Positions 5,844 through 9,408 of a stretch of DNA of 9,408 nt are shown here, in pieces. The notes under the pieces are model-generated. The model saw only the letters and a program-made list of their open reading frames with translations, was not told where the DNA came from and did no database searches. Every line of letters starts with the position of its first letter. Positions within the stretch are counted from its first letter, which is position 1. The stretch is from CALLMJ01 sp964493765 (lineage in GTDB: Bacteria > Bacteroidota > Bacteroidia > J057 > CALLMJ01): assembly GCA_964493765.1 (NCBI GenBank), contig CAZBPK010000125.1, positions 1 through 9,408 on the forward strand, written 5' to 3'. Position numbers and translations under genes: made by a program.

Positions 5844-6584
5844 ATGTTTAGAGCCTTATGGCATATTGGTAGATATGTTTTACTCTTAAAACATACATTT
5901 AGTTCCTTTGAAAAAGGAAGTATTTATTGGTCATTGACCATGAGAGAGATTATCAGCATTGGAATAGGCTCTATTCCTATCGTTTTTTTAATTTCTACTT
6001 TTATCGGTGCTGTTACTACTGTTCAAACTGCCTATCAATTGGTTTCCGCTTTACTACCTCGCTCTACCATTGGTTCTGTGGTTTCTGCTTCCGCTTTATT
6101 AGAAATGGCTCCAACCGTTTTATCTGTTATTTTAGCTGGAAAAGTAGGTTCTAGCATTGCTTCTGAAATTGGTACTATGCGCGTAACAGAACAAATTGAC
6201 GCACTGGAAGTTATGGGGATTAATGCAACATCCTATTTAATTCTACCCAAAATTTTAGCTTCTGTTTTTGTTTTCCCATGCTTGGTAATTATTTCTGCTT
6301 TTTTGATGCACGTAGGGGGTTTTACTGCTGGTGAACTTACGGGGGAAGTAACTTACCAAGAGTTTGCTCAAGGTATTCGTGAATGGTTTGACCCTTTCCA
6401 AGTTCGTTTTATGCTTTACAAAGCATTTACTTTTGGTTTTATTATTAGTACAATTGCCTCTTATACAGGATATTACGTTAAAGGAGGTGCTTTGGAAGTA
6501 GGACAAGCCGCAACTTCAGGAGTGGTTTACTCTTGCATTTTTATTATAGTTGCTGATTTTATTTTGGCTCAAATCTTGATTTAA
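5844..6584 (+). CDS. MlaE-family ABC transporter permease
   Basis: A 246-residue inner-membrane permease of the MlaE (YrbE/TTG2B) family, which moves phospholipids or other lipids between the inner membrane and the periplasm. Hydrophobic segments lie near residues 40-62, 80-100, 139-158, 190-208 and 225-245. The family signature is clear at 108-127 (SEIGTMRVTEQIDALEVMGI), the stretch that contacts the ATPase. The start 3 nt after the upstream stop gives a normal N-terminal amphipathic segment. MlaE permeases work with an ATPase (MlaF) and a substrate-binding MCE protein (MlaD), and in many Bacteroidota the ATPase gene follows directly; here the next gene, 7 nt downstream, is an OmpA-family protein instead, so the partners must be encoded elsewhere. 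Confidence 0.94.
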   Translation: MFRALWHIGRYVLLLKHTFSSFEKGSIYWSLTMREIISIGIGSIPIVFLISTFIGAVTTVQTAYQLVSALLPRSTIGSVVSASALLEMAPTVLSVILAGKVGSSIASEIGTMRVTEQIDALEVMGINATSYLILPKILASVFVFPCLVIISAFLMHVGGFTAGELTGEVTYQEFAQGIREWFDPFQVRFMLYKAFTFGFIISTIASYTGYYVKGGALEVGQAATSGVVYSCIFIIVADFILAQILI

Positions 6585-6591
6585 AACTATT

Positions 6592-8703
6592 ATGCTAAAA
6601 AATATGATAATCAAATTCTTTTTTTGGGCGTGCCCCTCACTAAAGTTCGGGTCGGGCTACTTCGGGCTTCGCTTTCGCTTCGGCAATCCTTTTGCCTCTT
6701 TTTTCAAAAACGTCAAAAGGCAGTGCCACTTCGTGCCCTTCGTTTCCCTCACGCTTACCCTGAAATGGACTTTCCTTTTTCTTTTCTTTCATTCCTTTAT
6801 CCTCAATGCTCAACCCAAAAAAAGTCCCAAAGATTATGGCATCAAATCCAAAAAAGCTCTTGAACTTTACCATAAAGCCAATGAACAAATCCGTTATAAA
6901 AATTTCCCTCGTGCTGTTGAACACCTGAACGCTGCTCTTGCAATAGAACCCAATTTCCAAGATGCTCTATATAATTTAGGCTATTCTTATTTCTTTGATA
7001 AAAATTACTCAAAAGCTCACGAAACTTTTGATAAACTCTATCAAATCAACAAAAATTACAACCTAGAATTTTTCTTTTATTACGGTTTAACCCATTTTCA
7101 TAAACTTCAATACAATAAATCCGAAGAGTTTTTAACCCAATACATCAATGGAAAAGCCAGTCCTCAATTAGTAGAGAAAGCCAAAATCACTCTTTCCAAA
7201 GCCAAATTTGCTAAAGAAGCCATCAAAAATCCTGTTCCTTTTCAACCCAAAAACCTTGGCAAAAATATTAATACAGCGGATGAAGAATATTTACCTTCCT
7301 TAACCGCTGATGAACAAATTTTATTTTTTACTTCTCGCAGAGAAGGCAACATGGGTGGTTACATCTCTATGTTAAACGATTTTAGTGAAGATTTTTACTA
7401 TTCAGAAAAAAAAGAGGGGGAATGGCAACCCGCAGTAAATCTCGGAAAACCCATTAATACACCTGATAATGAAGGAGCCGCTCATTTCACTGCAGATGGT
7501 CGTTGGGTTTATTATACTTTTTGTAGTTCAGACCCCTCAGAAGGTTGTGATATTTGGGTTGCTCAGAAAGTAGGAAATTACTGGTTAAATCCTAAAAATC
7601 TCGGTGCAACAGTAAATTCTCGTTATTGGGATTCTCAGCCTTGTTTAAGTAATGACGGAAAAACTTTATATTTCAGCTCTGCAAGACCTGGTGGGCAAGG
7701 AGGTACGGATATTTGGTATTGTACTTGGTTAGAAAATGAACAAAAATGGTCTAAACCTGAAAATATGGGAACCCCTATCAATACACCCGGTAACGAGTAT
7801 TCTCCTTTTATCCATGCTGATGACCAAACGTTTTATTTTTCTTCTGACTTTTTACCCGGTTTTGGGGGTTTTGATTTATTTGTTTCACGTTTACAAAATG
7901 ATGGTTCTTGGTCTGAACCCAAAAATTTAGGGTATCCAATTAACACCTCCAGAGATGAAATTAATATCTTCGTGAACGCAAAAGGCGACCAAGGCTATAT
8001 TAATTCTCAAAGAGACGAAGGCTTAGGAAAAAATGATTTATATGTTTTTGATTTATACCCCAGCATTCGTCCAAATTTGGCAACCTATGTAAAAGGAAAA
8101 GTATATGACGCCAAAACACTTCAAAATGTAGTAGCGGAAATCATGTTTATTGATTTATCCAACAGTGATACGGTTCGAAAAACCGATAATGACCCTGCAA
8201 ATGGGCAGTATTTAGTTACCCTTCCTGCTAAAAAGAACTACGCAGCAATCGTAAAAAAGAAAAACTATTTATTTTTCAGCCAAAATTTTGATTTATCCAA
8301 TTTAAAACCGAATGAAAATTTTATTTTGGATATTCCTCTCCAACCCATAGAAAAAAATGCCTCTATTCTTCTCAATAATGTATTCTTTGATTTTGATAAA
8401 TCTTCATTAAAACCTGAGTCTTTTGTTGAGTTAAATCAATTGGTCAAACTTCTCAAAGAAAATCCTAAATTAAAAGTAGAAATTGCAGGACATACTGACA
8501 ACACTGGGAATTATGATTATAACTTAAAATTATCTCAAAATAGAGCCGAATCAGTCAAAGAGTATTTAGTTCAACAAGGGATTGTTAAAGAAAGGATTAT
8601 AGCAAAAGGTTATGGACAAACCCAACCTATTGCTGACAATTCAACTGAGATAGGGAAATCCCAAAATCGTAGAACTGAGTTTAAAATTATTGATTTAGAG
8701 TAA
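6592..8703 (+). CDS. TPR / PD40 beta-propeller / OmpA-family envelope protein (PorE-type architecture)
   Basis: A 703-residue secreted protein. Residues 1-11 (MLKNMIIKFFF) and 60-73 (TFLFLFFHSFILNA) look like the two halves of one signal peptide, with likely cleavage before Gln74; the residues between are encoded by a GC-rich repeat-like insert (6626-6754). Then come TPR helices (88-155, perhaps a third to 190), five PD40/WD40-like propeller repeats (about 226-486, each with an INT..NE or equivalent strand and FxSxRxxGxGGxDL-type ends), a carboxypeptidase-regulatory-like domain (about 498-570) and an OmpA C-terminal peptidoglycan-binding domain (594-702; FFDFDKSSL, GHTDNTG, with Asp636 and Arg651 at the spacing that binds diaminopimelate). 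This domain order is that of PorE of the type IX secretion system, but paralogues share it, and PorE is a lipoprotein whereas this is not. Third gene of the operon, 7 nt after mlaE. The ATG at 6592 is the only good start; a GTG at 6733 would give a signal peptide without a basic n-region. Confidence 0.88.
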   Translation: MLKNMIIKFFFWACPSLKFGSGYFGLRFRFGNPFASFFKNVKRQCHFVPFVSLTLTLKWTFLFLFFHSFILNAQPKKSPKDYGIKSKKALELYHKANEQIRYKNFPRAVEHLNAALAIEPNFQDALYNLGYSYFFDKNYSKAHETFDKLYQINKNYNLEFFFYYGLTHFHKLQYNKSEEFLTQYINGKASPQLVEKAKITLSKAKFAKEAIKNPVPFQPKNLGKNINTADEEYLPSLTADEQILFFTSRREGNMGGYISMLNDFSEDFYYSEKKEGEWQPAVNLGKPINTPDNEGAAHFTADGRWVYYTFCSSDPSEGCDIWVAQKVGNYWLNPKNLGATVNSRYWDSQPCLSNDGKTLYFSSARPGGQGGTDIWYCTWLENEQKWSKPENMGTPINTPGNEYSPFIHADDQTFYFSSDFLPGFGGFDLFVSRLQNDGSWSEPKNLGYPINTSRDEINIFVNAKGDQGYINSQRDEGLGKNDLYVFDLYPSIRPNLATYVKGKVYDAKTLQNVVAEIMFIDLSNSDTVRKTDNDPANGQYLVTLPAKKNYAAIVKKKNYLFFSQNFDLSNLKPNENFILDIPLQPIEKNASILLNNVFFDFDKSSLKPESFVELNQLVKLLKENPKLKVEIAGHTDNTGNYDYNLKLSQNRAESVKEYLVQQGIVKERIIAKGYGQTQPIADNSTEIGKSQNRRTEFKIIDLE
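6626..6754. repeat. GC-rich palindromic repeat-like element inserted in frame in the signal-peptide region
   Basis: This 129-bp stretch is about 55% G+C by my count, while its flanks are poly-T/A-rich like the rest of the window. It opens with GGGCGTGCCCCTC, itself a small hairpin (GGGC-GT-GCCC), and ends with TCCCTCACGC, so GCGTG at 6628 and CACGC at 6750-6754 make short terminal inverted repeats. Inside are TTCGGG direct repeats (6646-6665), pyrimidine-rich CGCTTTCGCTTCGG, and an inner hairpin CCTTTTG (6688-6694) / CAAAAGG (6714-6720). The layout resembles an intergenic repeat I recall from Bacteroidota genomes (GGGCGTG...GGGTCGGGCT...TCCCTCACGC), stated from memory. It has no stop in the host frame, and its length with these ends is 43 codons exactly. 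Confidence 0.7.
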
Positions 8704-8731
8704 AAGTGTTGTATTTTTATTTCTTTTCTCA

Positions 8732-9408
8732 TCAATCCTCAATATTCCAATCTATAGGTTCCAAACCATGACTTTTTAAATATGAATTGGCTTTTGAAAA
8801 GTGACCACAGCCTATAAAATTTGAAGGATTGGCTAAGGGTGAAGGATGATTAGCTGTTAATACCAAGTGTTTGGAAGTATCAATATTTTTCCCTTTTTCT
8901 TGTGCAAAGCGACCCCATAACATAAAAACCAAATGCTCTTTTTGTTCATTTAAAATTTGGATAACATCGTCTGTAAACTGTTCCCAACCCTTACCTTTAT
9001 GAGAGCCCGCTTTTCCTGCTTCAACAGTTAAAATAGCATTTAACAATAATACTCCTTGCAAAGCCCATGAACTCAAACAACCATGATTTGGCGGTTTAAC
9101 TCCTAAATCTCTTTCCAATTCTTTATAAATATTCTTTAATGAGGGGGGAATAAGAACGCCTCTATTAACAGAAAAACTTAATCCATGAGCTTGATTCGGA
9201 CCATGATAAGGATCTTGTCCAATGATTACTACCCGAACTTTATTAAATGGCGTGGAATCAAAAGCATTAAATATCAAATTTCCTTTTGGATAAATAACTT
9301 TGGATTCATTCTGATATTCACTTTTTACAAATTGAATCAAATTTTTGAAATAATCCTTTTGAAATATCGGTTCTAAAACTGCTTTCCAACTCTCTTCAAT
9401 TTTTATAC
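8732..9408 (-). CDS. ung: Uracil-DNA glycosylase, family 1 (5' end outside window)
   Basis: The enzyme removes uracil from DNA, the first step of base-excision repair. The minus-strand frame stays open from the stop at 8732 to the window edge and begins with IKIEESWKAVLEPIFQKDYF, the typical Ung N-terminus; the TTG at 9340 is an internal Leu, not the start. About 225 codons are visible, so only a few residues are missing. In visible numbering the water-activating motif GQDPYHG lies at 63-69 (Asp65), the NAILTVEAGKAGSHKGKGWE block at 123-142, and the DNA-intercalation motif HPSPL at 187-191, nearly the same positions as Asp64 and His187 of E. coli Ung. The usual HPSPLS is HPSPLA. The gene converges on the OmpA-family gene with 28 nt between the stops and no obvious terminator. 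Confidence 0.97.
   Translation of the reverse strand, partial: IKIEESWKAVLEPIFQKDYFKNLIQFVKSEYQNESKVIYPKGNLIFNAFDSTPFNKVRVVIIGQDPYHGPNQAHGLSFSVNRGVLIPPSLKNIYKELERDLGVKPPNHGCLSSWALQGVLLLNAILTVEAGKAGSHKGKGWEQFTDDVIQILNEQKEHLVFMLWGRFAQEKGKNIDTSKHLVLTANHPSPLANPSNFIGCGHFSKANSYLKSHGLEPIDWNIED

Noticed and set aside
6255..6506. Minus-strand 83-codon frame inside the MlaE gene
   Set aside because: It lies antisense to a clear MlaE-family permease; composition (many Ser, Asn, Lys) is that of a shadow frame.
6640..6960. Minus-strand 106-codon frame and plus-strand 79-codon frame over the start of the OmpA-family gene
   Set aside because: Both are by-products of the stop-poor GC-rich element and the Lys/Phe-rich flanks; neither has a recognisable domain or promoter.
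7736..7930. Plus-strand 64-codon frame inside the PD40 region
   Set aside because: Alternative frame within a strongly supported coding sequence, without independent start signals.
9338..9340. TTG as the start codon of ung
   Set aside because: The frame continues upstream with a typical Ung N-terminus (IEESWKAVLEPIFQKDYF), so the real start lies beyond the window.
9185..9376. Plus-strand 63-codon frame at the right edge
   Set aside because: It is antisense to the ung gene, whose frame and motifs are unambiguous through this region.

Overview
The window looks like a piece of a low-GC Bacteroidota chromosome (Flavobacteriales, Chitinophagales or a nearby order; I cannot place it more closely). 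The evidence is the family content (paired SPFH lipoproteins, a TPR / PD40 / OmpA envelope protein, signal peptides ending in FS-Q or NA-Q), AT-rich spacers without Shine-Dalgarno sequences, and promoter elements of the Bacteroidota type (TTG, 17-23 nt, TAnnTTTG).

Left part, minus strand (1-3304). A partial secreted gene runs off the left edge. It encodes a probable outer-membrane beta-barrel, an Ig-like domain and at least four near-identical 34-residue repeats, and may be driven by a sigma-54-like promoter at 1506-1522. Upstream of it, a strong hairpin terminator (1636-1669) ends a two-gene operon of tandemly duplicated SPFH/prohibitin-like lipoproteins, which has a clear Bacteroidota promoter at 3273-3304.

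Middle, plus strand (3517-5057). D-aminoacyl-tRNA deacylase (dtd) is followed by a flavin-reductase-like FMN-binding protein that has its own promoter and an almost leaderless start. A 170-nt spacer after it carries a 10-bp inverted repeat and an orphan open frame.

Right part, plus strand (5010-8703). A promoter with optimal spacing drives a tight three-gene operon: a PaaG-like enoyl-CoA hydratase/isomerase (start corrected to 5058), an MlaE-type lipid ABC permease with no adjacent ATPase or MlaD gene, and a 703-residue TPR / PD40-propeller / CRD-like / OmpA protein with the PorE type of architecture. A convergent uracil-DNA glycosylase gene (ung) runs off the right edge.

The most unusual item is a GC-rich, repeat-like segment of about 129 bp (6626-6754) lying in frame inside the signal-peptide region of the OmpA-family gene. 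It appears to be an interspersed palindromic element that has become protein-coding, comparable in principle to Rickettsia palindromic elements. The second is the tandem repeat at the left edge, which resembles the Bacteroidota 'CHNGK...AHLxHGD...GPC' motif but keeps only the cysteines. No tRNA, rRNA, CRISPR array, transposase or integrase gene was seen.
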